This document shows positions 1 to 15,000 of a stretch of DNA of 64,000 nt, in pieces. Below the pieces are notes generated by a model. That model was not told where the DNA came from. It saw only the letters and a program-made list of their open reading frames with translations, and did no database searches. This DNA is from Lumbricus rubellus. Lineage: Eukaryota > Annelida > Clitellata > Crassiclitellata > Lumbricidae. How positions within the stretch are numbered: the first letter of the stretch is position 1; every line of letters starts with the position of its first letter. The DNA lies in assembly GCA_945859605.1 (NCBI GenBank), contig OX243824.1, positions 29,876,448 through 29,940,447 of the forward strand. Reading direction: 5' to 3'. The translations under genes were made by a program, and so were the position numbers.

Positions 1-3000
1 GTCATTGGCACCACCAAGACCGACGAAACGACTACGTCTTCGTCGACTGCTACACCGACCACCACAGAACAAACGACGTCTGTCCTTGGCACCACCAAGA
101 CCGACGAAACGACTACATCTTCGTCGACTGCTACACCGACCGCCACAGAACAAACGACGTCTGACATTGGCACCACCAAGACCGACGAAACGACTACATC
201 TTCGTCGACTGCTACACCGACCACCACAGAACAAACGACGTCTGTCAGTGGCACCACCAAGACCGACAAAACGACTACATCTTCGTCGACTGCTACACCG
301 ACCGCCACAGAACAAGCGACCTCTGTCCTTGATACCAACAAGACCGACGAAACGACTACATCTTCGTCGACTGCTACACCGACCACCACAGAACAAACGA
401 CGTCTGTCAGTGGCACCACCAAGACCGACGAAACGACTACATCTTCGTCGACTGCTACACCGACCGCCACAGAACAAGCGACCTCTGTCCTTGATACCAA
501 CAAGACCGACGAAACGACTACATCTTCGTCGACTGCTACACCGACCGCCACAGAACAAACGACGTCTGTCATTGGCACCACCAAGACCGACGAAACGACT
601 ACATCTTCGTCAACTGCTACACCGACCGCCACAGAACAAACGACGTCTGTCATTGGCACCACCAAGACCGACGAAACGACTACATCTTCGTCGACTGCTA
701 CACCGACCGCCACAGAACAAACGACGTCTGTCATTGGCACCACCAAGACCGACGAAACGACTACATCTTCGTCGTCTGCTACAACGACCGCCACAGAAAT
801 ATCGACGTCTGTCATTGGCACGCCCAAGACCGACGAAACGACTACATCTTCGTCGACTGCTACACCGACCGCCACAGAACAAACGACGTCTGTCATTGGC
901 ACCACCAAGACCGACGAAACGACCACATCTTCGTCGACTGCTACACCGACCGCTACAGAACAAACGACGTCTGTCATTGGCACCACCATGACCGACGAAA
1001 CGACTACATCTTCGTCGACTGCTACACCGACCGCCACAGCACAAACGACGTCTGTCATTGGCACCACCAAGACCGACGAAACGACTACATCTTCGTCGAC
1101 TGCTACACCGACCACCACAGAACAAACGACGTCTGTCAGTGGCACCACCAAGACCGTCGAAACGACTACATCTTCGTCGACTGCTACACCGACCGCCACA
1201 GAACAAACGACGTCTGTCATTGGCACCACCAAGACCGACGAAACGACTACATCTTCGTCCACTGCTACACCGACCGCCACAGAACAAACAACGTCTGTCA
1301 TTGGCACCACCAAGACCGACGAAACGACTACATCTTCGTCGACTGCTACACCGACCGCCACAGAACAAACGACGTCTGTCATTGGCACCACCAAGACCGA
1401 CGAAACGACTACATCTTCGTCGACTGCTACACCGATCGCCACAGAACAAACGACGTCTGTCATTGGCACCACCAAGACCGACGAAACGACTACGTCTTCG
1501 TCGACTGCTACACCGACCACCACAGAACAAACGACGTCTGTCCTTGACACCACCAAGACCGACGAAACGACTACATCTTCGTCGACTGCTACACCGACCG
1601 CCACAGAACAAGCGACGTCTGTCATTGGCACCACCAAGACCGACGAAACGACTACATCTTCGTCGACTGCTACACCGACCACCACAGAACAAACGACGTC
1701 TGTCAGTGGCACCACCAAGACCGACGAAACGACTACATCTTCGTCGACTGCTACACCGACCGCCACAGAACAAGCGACGTCGGTCATTGGCACCACCAAG
1801 ACCGACGAAACGACTACATCATCGTCGACTGCTACACCGACCGCCACAGAACAAACGACGTCTGTCCTTGACACCACTAAGACCGACGAAACGACTACAT
1901 CTTCGGCGACTGCTACACCGACCGCCACAGAACAAACGACGTCTGTCACTGGCACCACCAAGACCGACGAAACGACTACGTCTTCGTCGACTGCTACACC
2001 GACCGCCACAGAACAAACGACATCTGTCCTTGATACCAACAAGACCGACGAAACGACTACATCTTCGTCGACTGCTACACCGACCGCCACAGAACAAACG
2101 ACGTCTGTCACTGGCACCACCAAGACCGACGAAACGACTACGTCTTCGTCGACTGCTACACCGACCGCCACAGAACAAACGACGTCTGTCATTGGCACCA
2201 CCAAGACCGACGAAACGACTACATCTTCGTCGACTGCTACACCGACCGCCACAGAACAAACGACGTCTGTCCTTGACACCACCAAGACCGACGAAACGAC
2301 TACATCTTCGTCGACTGCTACACCGACCGCCACAGAACAAACGACGTCTGTCATTGGCACCACCAAGACCGACGAAACGACTACGTCTTCGTCGACTGCT
2401 ACACCGACCACCACAGAACAAACGACGTCTGTCCTTGGCACCACCAAGACCGACGAAACGACTACATCTTCGTCGACTGCTACACCGACCGCCACAGAAC
2501 AAACGACGTCTGACATTGGCACCACCAAGACCGACGAAACGACTACATCTTCGTCGACTGCTACACCGACCACCACAGAACAAACGACGTCTGTCAGTGG
2601 CACCACCAAGACCGACAAAACGACTACATCTTCGTCGACTGCTACACCGACCGCCACAGAACAAGCGACCTCTGTCCTTGATACCAACAAGACCGACGAA
2701 ACGACTACATCTTCGTCGACTGCTACACCGACCGCCACAGAACAAACGACGTCTGTCATTGGCACCACCAAGACCGACGAAACGACTACATCTTCGTCAA
2801 CTGCTACACCGACCGCCACAGAACAAACGACGTCTGTCATTGGCACCACCAAGACCGACGAAACGACTACATCTTCGTCGACTGCTACACCGACCGCCAC
2901 AGAACAAACGACGTCTGTCATTGGCACCACCAAGACCGACGAAACGACTACATCTTCGTCGTCTGCTACAACGACCGCCACAGAAATATCGACGTCTGTC

Positions 3001-6000
3001 ATTGGCACACCCAAGACCGACGAAACGACTACATCTTCGTCGACTGCTACACCGACCGCCACAGAACAAACGACGTCTGTCATTGGCACCACCAAGACCG
3101 ACGAAACGACCACATCTTCGTCGACTGCTACACCGACCGCTACAGAACAAACGACGTCTGTCATTGGCACCACCATGACCGACGAAACGACTACATCTTC
3201 GTCGACTGCTACACCGACCGCCACAGCACAAACGACGTCTGTCATTGGCACCACCAAGACCGACGAAACGACTACATCTTCGTCGACTGCTACACCGACC
3301 ACCACAGAACAAACGACGTCTGTCAGTGGCACCACCAAGACCGTCGAAACGACTACATCTTCGTCGACTGCTACACCGACCGCCACAGAACAAACGACGT
3401 CTGTCATTGGCACCACCAAGACCGACGAAACGACTACATCTTCGTCCACTGCTACACCGACCGCCACAGAACAAACGACGTCTGTCATTGGCACCACCAA
3501 GACCGACGAAACGACTACATCTTCGTCGACTGCTACACCGACCGCCACAGAACAAACGACGTCTGTCATTGGCACCACCAAGACCGACGAAACGACTACA
3601 TCTTCGTCGACTGCTACACCGATCGCCACAGAACAAACGACGTCTGTCATTGGCACCACCAAGACCGACGAAACGACTACGTCTTCGTCGACTGCTACAC
3701 CGACCACCACAGAACAAACGACGTCTGTCCTTGACACCACCAAGACCGACGAAACGACTACATCTTCGTCGACTGCTACACCGACCGCCACAGAACAAGC
3801 GACGTCTGTCATTGGCACCACCAAGACCGACGAAACGACTACATCTTCGTCGACTGCTACACCGACCACCACAGAACAAACGACGTCTGTCAGTGGCACC
3901 ACCAAGACCGACGAAACGACTACATCTTCGTCGACTGCTACACCGACCGCCACAGAACAAGCGACGTCGGTCATTGGCACCACCAAGACCGACGAAACGA
4001 CTACATCATCGTCGACTGCTACACCGACCGCCACAGAACAAACGACGTCTGTCCTTGACACCACTAAGACCGACGAAACGACTACATCTTCGGCGACTGC
4101 TACACCGACCGCCACAGAACAAACGACGTCTGTCACTGGCACCACCAAGACCGACGAAACGACTACGTCTTCGTCGACTGCTACACCGACCGCCACAGAA
4201 CAAACGACATCTGTCCTTGATACCAACAAGACCGACGAAACGACTACATCTTCGTCGACTGCTACACCGACCGCCACAGAACAAACGACGTCTGTCACTG
4301 GCACCACCAAGACCGACGAAACGACTACGTCTTCGTCGACTGCTACACCGACCGCCACAGAACAAACGACGTCTGTCATTGGCACCACCAAGACCGACGA
4401 AACGACTACATCTTCGTCGACTGCTACACCGACCGCCACAGAACAAACGACGTCTGTCCTTGACACCACCAAGACCGACGAAACGACTACATCTTCGTCG
4501 ACTGCTACACCGACCGCCACAGAACAAACGACATCTGTCACTGGCACCACCAAGACCGACGAAACGACTACATCTTCGTCGACTGCTACACCGACCGCCA
4601 CAGAACAAACGACGTCTGTCATTGGCACCACCAAGACCGACGAAACGACTACATCTTCGTCGACTGCTACACCGACCGCCACAGAACAAACGACGTCTGT
4701 CATTGGCACCACCAAGACCGACGAAACGACTACGCCTTCGTCGACTGCTACACCGACCGCCCCAGAACAAACGACATCTGTCACTGGCACCACCAAGACC
4801 GACGAAACGACTACATCATCGTCGACTGCTACACCGACCGCCACAGAACAAACGACGTCTGTCCTTGGCACCACCAAGACCGACGAAACGACTACATCTT
4901 CGTCGAATGCTACACCGACCGCCACAGAACAAACGACGTCTGTCATTGGCACCACCAAGACCGACGAAACGACTACATCTTCGTCGACTGCTACACCGAC
5001 CGCCACAGAACAAACGACGTCTGTCATTGGCACCACAAAGACCGACGAAACGACTACATCTTCGTCGACTGCTACACCGACCGCCACAGAACAAACGACG
5101 TCTGTCCTTGACACCACCAAGACCAACGAAACGACTACATCTTCGTCGACTGCTACACCGACCGCCACAGAACAAACGACGTCTGTCCTTGGCACCACCA
5201 AGACCGACGAAACGACCACATCTTCGTTGACTGCTACACCGACCGCCACAGAACAAACGACATCTGTCAATGGCACCACCAAGACCGACGAAACGACTAC
5301 ATCTTCGTCAACTGCTACACCGACCGCCACAGAACAAACGACGTCTGTCATTAGCACCACCAAGACCGACGAAACGACTACATCTTCGTCGACTGCTACA
5401 CCGACCGCCACAGAACAAACGACGTCTGTCATTGGCACCACCAAGACCGACGAAACGACTACATCTTCGTCGTCTGCTACAACGACCGCCACAGAAATAT
5501 CGACGTCTTTCATTGGCACCACCAAGACCGACGAAACGACTACATCTTCGTCGACTGCTACACCGACCGCCACAGAACAAACGACGTCTGTCATTGGCAC
5601 CACCAAGACCGACGAAACGACTACATCTTCGTCGACTGCTACACCGACCGCTACAGAACAAACGACGTCTGTCATTGGCACCACCAAGACCGACGAAACG
5701 ACTACATCTTCGTCGACTGCTAAACCGACCGCCACAGAACAAACGACGTCTGTCAGTGGCACCACCAAGACCGACGAAACGACTACATCTTCGTCGACTG
5801 CTACACCGACCGCCACAGAACAAACGACGTCTGTCATTGGCACCACCAAGACCGACGAAACGACTACATCTTCGTCGACTGCTACACCGACCGCCACAGA
5901 ACAAACGACGTCTGTCATTGGCAACACCAAGACCGACGAAACGACTACATCTTCGTCGACTGCCACACCGATCGCCACAGAACAAACGACGTCTGTCATT

Positions 6001-9000
6001 GGCACCACCAAGACCGACGAAACGACTACGTCTTCGTCGACTGCTACACCGACCACCACAGAACAAACGACGTCTGTCCTTGACACCACCAAGACCGACG
6101 AAACGACTACATCTTCGTCGACTGCTACACCGACCGCCCCAGAACAAACGACATCTGTCACTGGCACCACCAAGACCGACGAAACGACTACATCATCGTC
6201 GACTGCTACACCGACCGCCACAGAACAAACGACGTCTGTCCTTGGCACCACCAAGACCGACGAAACGACTACATCTTCGTCGACTGCTACACCGACCGCC
6301 ACAGAACAAACGACGTCTGTCATTGGCACCACCAAGACCGACGAAACGACTACATCTTCGTCGACTGCTACACCGACCGCCACAGAACAAACGACGTCTG
6401 TCATTGGCACCACCAAGACCGACGAAACGACTACATCTTCGTCGACTGCTACACCGATCGCCACAGAACAAACGACGTCTGTCATTGGCACCACCAAGAC
6501 CGACGAAACGACTACGTCTTCGTCGACTGCTACACCGACCACCACAGAACAAACGACGTCTGTCAGTGGCACCACCAAGACCGACGAAACGACTACATCT
6601 TCGTCGACTGCTACACCGACCGCCACAGAACAAACGACATCTGTCACTGGCACCACCAAGACCGACGAAACGACAACATCTTCGTCGACTGCTACACCGA
6701 CCGCCACAGAACAAACGACGTCTGTCCTTGGCACCACCAAGACCGACGAAACGACTACATCTTCGTCGACTGCTACACCGACCGCCACAGAACAAGCGAC
6801 CTCTGTCCTTGATACCAACAAGACCGACGAAACGACCACATCTTCGTCGACTGCTACACCGACCGCCACAGAACAAACGACGTCTGTTACTGGCACCAGC
6901 AAGACCGACGAAACGACTACGTCTTCGTCGACTGCTACACCGACCGCCACAGAACAAACGACGTCTGTCATTGGCACCACCAAGACCGACGAAACGACTA
7001 CATCTTCGTCGACTGCTACACCGACCGCCACAGAACAAACGACGTCTGTCATTGGCACCACCAAGACCGACGAAACGACTACATCTTCGTCGACTGCTAC
7101 ACCGATCGCCACAGAACAAACGACGTCTGTCATTGGCACCACCAAGACCGACGAAACGACTACGTCTTCGTCGACTGCTACACCGACCACCACAGAACAA
7201 ACGACGTCTGTCAGTGGCACCACCAAGACCGACGAAACGACTACATCTTCGTCGACTGCTACACCGACCGCCACAGAACAAACGACATCTGTCACTGGCA
7301 CCACCAAGACCGACGAAACGACAACATCTTCGTCGACTGCTACACCGACCGCCACAGAACAAACGACGTCTGTCCTTGGCACCACCAAGACCGACGAAAC
7401 GACTACATCTTCGTCGACTGCTACACCGACCGCCACAGAACAAACGACGTCTGTCATTGGCACCACCAAGACCGACGAAACGACTACATCTTCGTCGACT
7501 CCTACACCGACCGCCACAGAACAAACGACGTCTGTCATTGGCACCACCAAGACCGACGAAACGACTACGCCTTCGTCGACTGCTACACCGACCGCCCCAG
7601 AACAAACGACATCTGTCACTGGCACCACCAAGACCGACGAAACGACTACATCATCGTCGACTGCTACACCGACCACCAAAGAACAAACGACGTCTGTCCT
7701 TGGCACCACCAAGACCGACGAAACGAATACATCTTCGTCGACTGCTACACCGACCGCCACAGAACAAACGACGTCTGTCATTGGCACCACCAAGACCGAC
7801 GAAACGACTACATCTTCGTCGACTGCTACACCGACCGCCACAGAACAAACGACGTCTGTCATTGGCACCACAAAGACCGACGAAACGACTACATCTTCGT
7901 CGACTGCTACACCGACCGCCACAGAACAAACGACGTCTGTCCTCGACACCACCAAGACCGACGAAACGACCACATCTTCGTCGACTGCTACACCGACCGC
8001 CACAGAACAAACGACGTCTGTCATTGGCACCACCAAGACCGACGAAACGACTACATCTTCGTCGACTGCTACACCAACCACCCCAGAACAAACGACGTCT
8101 GTCCTTGACACCACCAAGACCGACGAAGCGACTACATCTTCGTCGACTGCTACACCGACCGCCACAGAACAAACGACATCTGTCACTGGCACCACCAAGA
8201 CCGACGAAACGACTACATCATCGTCGACTGCTACACCGACCGCCACAGAACAAACGACGTCTGTCCTTGGCACCACCAAGACCGACGAAACGACTACATC
8301 TTCGTCGACTGCTACACCGACCGCCACAGAACAAACGACGTCTGTCATTGGCACCACCAAGACCGACGAAACGACTGCATCTTCGTCGACTGCTACACCG
8401 ACCACCACAGAACAAACGACGTCTGTCAGTGGCACCACCAAGACCGACGAAACGACTACATCTTCGTCGACTGCTACACCGACCGCCACAGAACAAACGA
8501 CGTCTGTCATTGGCACCACCAAGACCGACGAAACGACTACATCTTCGTCGACTGCTACACCGACCACCACAGAACAAACGACGTCTGTCAGTGGCACCAC
8601 CAAGACCGACGAAACGACTACATCTTCGTCGACTGCTACACCGACCGCCACAGAACAAACGACGTCTGTCATTGGCACCACCAAGACCGACGAAACGACT
8701 ACATCTTCGTCGACTGCTACACCGACCGCCACAGAACAAACGACGTCTGTCATTGGCAACACCAAGACCGACGAAACGACTACATCTTCGTCGACTGCCA
8801 CACCGATCGCCACAGAACAAACGACGTCTGTCATTGGCACCACCAAGACCGACGAAACGACTACGTCTTCGTCGACTGCTACACCGACCGCCACAGAACA
8901 AACGACGTCTGTCATTGGCACCACCAAGACCGACGAAACGACTACATCTTCGTCGTCTGCTACAACGACCGCCACAGAAATATCGACGTCTTTCATTGGC

Positions 9001-12000
9001 ACCACCAAGACCGACGAAACGACTACATCTTCGTCGACTGCTACACCGACCGCCACAGAACAAACGACGTCTGTCATTGGCACCACCAAGACCGACGAAA
9101 CGACTACATCTTCGTCGAATGCTACACCGACCGCCACAGAACAAACGACGTCTGTCATTGGCACCACCAAGACCGACGAAACGACTACATCTTCGTCGAA
9201 TGCTACACCGACCGCCACAGAGCAAACGACGTCTGTCCTTGGCACCACCAAGACCGACGAAACGACTACATCCTCGTCGACTGCTACACCGACCGCCACA
9301 GACCAAACGACGTCTGTCATTGGCACCACCAAGACCGACGAAACGACTACATCTTCGTCGACTCCTACACCGACCGCCACAGAACAAACGACGTCTGTCA
9401 TTGGCACCACCAAGACCGACGAAACGACTACGCCTTCGTCGACTGCTACACCGACCGCCCCAGAACAAACGACATCTGTCACTGGCACCACCAAGACCGA
9501 CGAAACGACTACATCATCGTCGACTGCTACACCGACCGCCACAGAACAAACGACGTCTGTCCTTGACACCACCAAGACCGACGAAACGACTACATCTTCG
9601 TCGACTGCTACACCGACCGCCACAGAACAAACGACGTCTGTCATTGGCACCACCAAGACCGACGAAACGAATACATCTTCGTCGACTGCTACACCGATCG
9701 CCACAGAACAAACGACGTCTGTCATTGGCACCACCAAGAACGACGAAACGACTACGTTTTCGTCGACTGCTACACCGACCACCACAGAACAAACGACGTC
9801 TGTCCTTGACACCACCAAGACCGACGAAACGACTACATCTTCGTCGACTGCTACACCGACCGCCACAGAACAAACGACGTCTGTCATTGGCACCACCAAG
9901 ACCGACGAAACGACTACATCTTCGTCGACTGCTACACCGACCACCACAGAACAAACGACGTCTGTCAGTGGCACCACCAAGACAGACGAAACGACTACAT
10001 CTTCGTCGACTGCTACACCGACCGCCACAGAACAAGCGACCTCTGTCCTTGATACCAACAAGACCGACGAAACGACCACATCTTCGTCGACTGCTACACC
10101 GACCGCCACAGAACAAACGACGTCTGTTACTGGCACCAGCAAGACCGACGAAACGACTACGTCTTCGTCGACTGCTACACCGACCGCCACAGAACAAACG
10201 ACGTCTGTCATTGGCACCACCAAGACCGACGAAACGACTACATCTTCGTCGACTGCTACACCGACCGACACGGAACAAACGACGTCTGTCCTTGACACCA
10301 CCAAGACCGACGAAACGACTACATCTTCGTCGACTGCTACACCGACCGCCACAGAACAAACGACATCTGTCACTGGCACCACCAAGACCGACGAAACGAC
10401 TACATCTTCGTCGACTGCTACACCGACCGCCACAGAACAAACGACGTCTGTCCTTGGCACCATTAAGACCGACGAAACGACTACATCTTCGTCGACTGCT
10501 ACACCGACCGCCACAGAACAAACGACGTCTGTCATTGGCACCACCAAGACCGACGAAACGACTACGCCTTCGTCGACTGCTACACCGACCGCCCCAGAAC
10601 AAACGACATCTGTCACTGGCACCACCAAGACCGACGAAACGACTACATCATCGTCGACTACTACACCGACCGCCACAGAACAAACGACGTCTGTCCTTGG
10701 CACCACCAAGACGGACGAAACGACTACATCTTCGTCGACTGCTACACCGACCGCCACAGAACAAACGACGTCTGTCACTGGCACCACCAAGACCGACGAA
10801 ACGACTGCATCTTCGTCGACTCCTACACCGACCACCACAGAACAAACGACGTCTGTCATTGGCACCACCAAGACCGACGAAACGACTACATCTTCGTCGA
10901 CTGCTACACCGACCGCCACAGAACAAACGACGTCTGTCATTGGCACCACCAAGACCGACGAAACGACTACATCTTCGTCGACTGCTACACCGACCGCCAC
11001 AGAACAAGCGACCTCTGTCCTTGATACCAACAAGACCGACGAAACGACTACATCTTCGTCGACTGCTACACCGACCGCCACAGAACAAACGACGTCTGTC
11101 ACTGGCACCACCAAGACCGATGAAACGACTACATCTTCGTCGACTGCTACACCGACCGCCACAGAACAAACGACGTCTGTCATTGGCACCACCAAGACCG
11201 ACGAAACGATTACATCTTCGTCGACTGCTACACCGACCACCACAGAACAAACGACGTCTGTCCTTGACACCACCAAGACCGACGAAACGACTACATCTTC
11301 GTCGACTGCTACACCGACCGCCACAGAACAAACGACATCTGTCACTGGCACCACCAAGACCGACGAAACGACTACATCTTCGTCGACTGCTACACCGACC
11401 GCCACAGAACAAATGACGTCTGTCCTTGGCACCACCAAGACCGACGAAACGACTACATCTTCGTCGACTGCTACACCGACCGCCACAGAACAAACGACGT
11501 CTGTCATTGGCACCACCAAGACCGACGAAACGACCACATCTTCGTCGACTGCTACACCGACCGCCACAGAACAAACGACGTCTGTCATTGGCACCACCAA
11601 GACCGACGAAACGACCACATCTTCGTCGACTGCTACACCGACCGCCACAGAACAAACGACGTCTGTCCTTGGCACCACCAAGACCGACGAAACGACTACA
11701 TCTTCGTCGACTGCTACACCGACCACCACAGAACAAACGACGTCTGTCCTTGGCACCACCAAGACTGACGAAACGACTACATCTTCGTCGACTGCTACAC
11801 CGACCGCCACAGAACAAACGACGTCTGTCATTGGCACCACCAAGACCGACGAAACGACTACATCTTCGTCGACTCCTACACCGACCGCCACAGAACAAAC
11901 GACGTCTGTCATTGGCACCACCAAGACCGACGAAACGACTACGCCTTCGTCGACTGCTACACCGACCGCCCCAGTACAAACGACTTCTGTCACTGGCACC

Positions 12001-15000
12001 ACCAAGACCGACGAAACGACTACATCATCGTCGACTGCTACACCGACCGCCACAGAACAAACGACGTCTGTCCTTGGCACCACCAAGACCGACGAAACGA
12101 CTACATCTTCGTCGACTGCTACACCGACCGCCACAGAACAAACGACGTCTGTCATTGGCACCACCAAGACCGACGAAACGACTACATCTTCGTCGACTGC
12201 TACACCGACCGCCACAGAACAAACGACGTCTGTCATTGGCACCACCAAGACCGACGAAACGACTACATCTTCGTCGACTGCTACACCGACCGCCACAGAA
12301 CAAGCGACCTCTGTCCTTGATACCAACAAGACCGACGAAACGACTACATCTTCGTCGACTGCTACACCGACCGCCACAGAACAAACGACGTCTGTCACTG
12401 GCACCACCAAGACCGACGAAACGACTACATCTTCGTCGACTGCTACACCGACCGCCACAGAACAAACGACGTCTGTCATTGGCACCACCAAGACCGACGA
12501 AACGATTACATCTTCGTCGACTGCTACACCGACCGCCACAGAACAAACGACGTCTGTCCTTGACACCACCAAGACCGACGAAACGACTACATCTTCGTCG
12601 ACTGCTACACCGACCGCCACAGAACAAACGACATCTGTCACTGGCACCACCAAGACCGACGAAACGACTACATCTTCGTCGACTGCTACACCGACCGCCA
12701 CAGAACAAACGACGTCTGTCCTTGGCACCACCAAGACCGACGAAACGACTATATCTTCGTCGACTCCTACACCGACCGCCACAGAACAAACGACGTCTGT
12801 CATTGGCACCACCAAGACCGACGAAACGACTACGCCTTCGTCGACTGCTACACCGACCGCCCCAGAACAAACGACATCTGTCACTGGCACCACCAAGACC
12901 GACGAAACGACTACATCATCGTCGACTGCTACACCGACCGCCACAGAACAAACGACGTCTGTCCTTGACACCACCAAGACCGACGAAACGACTACATCTT
13001 CGTCGACTGCTACACCGACCGCCACAGAACAAACGACGTCTGTCATTGGCACCACCAAGACCGACGAAACGACTACATCTTCGTCGACTGCTACACCGAC
13101 CGCCACAGAACAAACGACGTCTGTCATTGGCACCACCAAGACCGACGAAACGAATACATCTTCGTCGACTGCTACACCGATCGCCACAGAACAAACGACG
13201 TCTGTCATTGGCACCACCAAGAACGACGAAACGACTACGTTTTCGTCGACTGCTACACCGACCACCACAGAACAAACGACGTCTGTCCTTGACACCACCA
13301 AGACCGACGAAACGACTACATCTTCGTCGACTGCTACACCGACCGCCACAGAACAAACGACGTCTGTCATTGGCACCACCAAGACCGACGAAACGACTAC
13401 GCCTTCGTCGACTGCTACACCGACCGCCACAGAACAAACGACGTCTGTCATTGGCACCACCAAGACCGACGAAACGACTACATCTTCGTCGACTGCTACA
13501 CCGACCGACACGGAACAAACGACGTCTGTCCTTGACACCACCAAGACCGACGAAACGACTACATCTTCGTCGACTGCTACACCGACCGCCACAGAACAAA
13601 CGACATCTGTCACTGGCACCACCAAGACCGACGAAACGACTACATCTTCGTCGACTGCTACACCGACCGCCACAGAACAAACGACGTCTGTCCTTGGCAC
13701 CATTAAGACCGACGAAACGACTACATCTTCGTCGACTGCTACACCGACCGCCACAGAACAAACGACGTCTGTCATTGGCACCACCAAGACCGACGAAACG
13801 ACTACATCTTCGTCGACTCCTACACCGACCGCCACAGAACAAACGACGTCTGTCATTGGCACCACCAAGACCGACGAAACGACTACGCCTTCGTCGACTG
13901 CTACACCGACCGCCCCAGAACAAACGACATCTGTCACTGGCACCACCAAGACCGACGAAACGACTACATCATCGTCGACTGCTACACCGACCGACACAGA
14001 ACAAACGACGTCTGTCCTTGGCACCACCAAGACCGACGAAACGACTACATCTTCGTCGACTGCTACACCGACCGCCACAGAACAAACGACGTCTGTCACT
14101 GGCACCACCAAGACCGACGAAACGACTGCATCTTCGTCGACTCCTACACCGACCACCACAGAACAAACGACGTCTGTCATTGGCACCACCAAGACCGACG
14201 AAACGACTACATCTTCGTCGACTGCTACACCGACCGCCACAGAACAAACGACGTCTGTCATTGGCACCACCAAGACCGACGAAACGACTACATCTTCGTC
14301 GACTGCTACACCGACCGCCACAGAACAAGCGACCTCTGTCCTTGATACCAACAAGACCGACGAAACGACTACATCTTCGTCGACTGCTACACCGACCGCC
14401 ACAGAACAAACGACGTCTGTCACTGGCACCACCAAGACCGACGAAACGACTACATCTTCGTCGACTGCTACACCGACCGCCACAGAACAAACGACGTCTG
14501 TCATTGGCACCACCAAGACCGACGAAACGACTACATCTTCGTCGACTGCTACACCGACCACCACAGAACAAACGACGTCTGTCCTTGACACCACCAAGAC
14601 CGACGAAACGACTACATCTTCGTCGACTGCTACACCGACCGCCACAGAACAAACGACATCTGTCATTGGCACCACCAAGCCTGACGAAGCGACCACATCT
14701 TCGTCGACTGCTACACCGACCGCCACAGAACAAACGACGTCTGTCCTTGACACCACCAAGACCGACGAAACGACTACATCTTCGTCGACTGCTACACCGA
14801 CCGCCACAGAACAAACGACGTCTGTCATTGGCACCACCAAGACCGACGAAACGACTACATCTTCGTCAACTGCTACACCGACCGCCACAGAACAAACGAC
14901 GTCTGTCCTTGACACCACCAAGACCGACGAAACGACTACATCTTCGTCGACTGCTACACCGACCACCACAGAACAAACGACGTCTGTCCTTGACACCACC

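Larger units (their letters stand above)
1..2349 (+). repeat. Higher-order repeat block A, copy 1 (29 units)
   Basis: This block matches 2350-4536 unit by unit. Both copies open with ATT GGC, CTT GGC, a unit whose first codon is GAC instead of GTC (163 and 2512), then AGT GGC and CTT GAT units. From 568 onward the offset is exactly 2187 bp (27 units). Before that it is 29 units, because this copy has two extra units at 406-567. The left edge may extend beyond the window. Confidence 0.9.

Noticed and set aside
988..990. In-frame ATG as a translation start
   Set aside because: It is an AAG-to-ATG change at codon 6 of one unit, repeated in block copies (3175, 17431, 19618 and others). The frame is open upstream to base 1.
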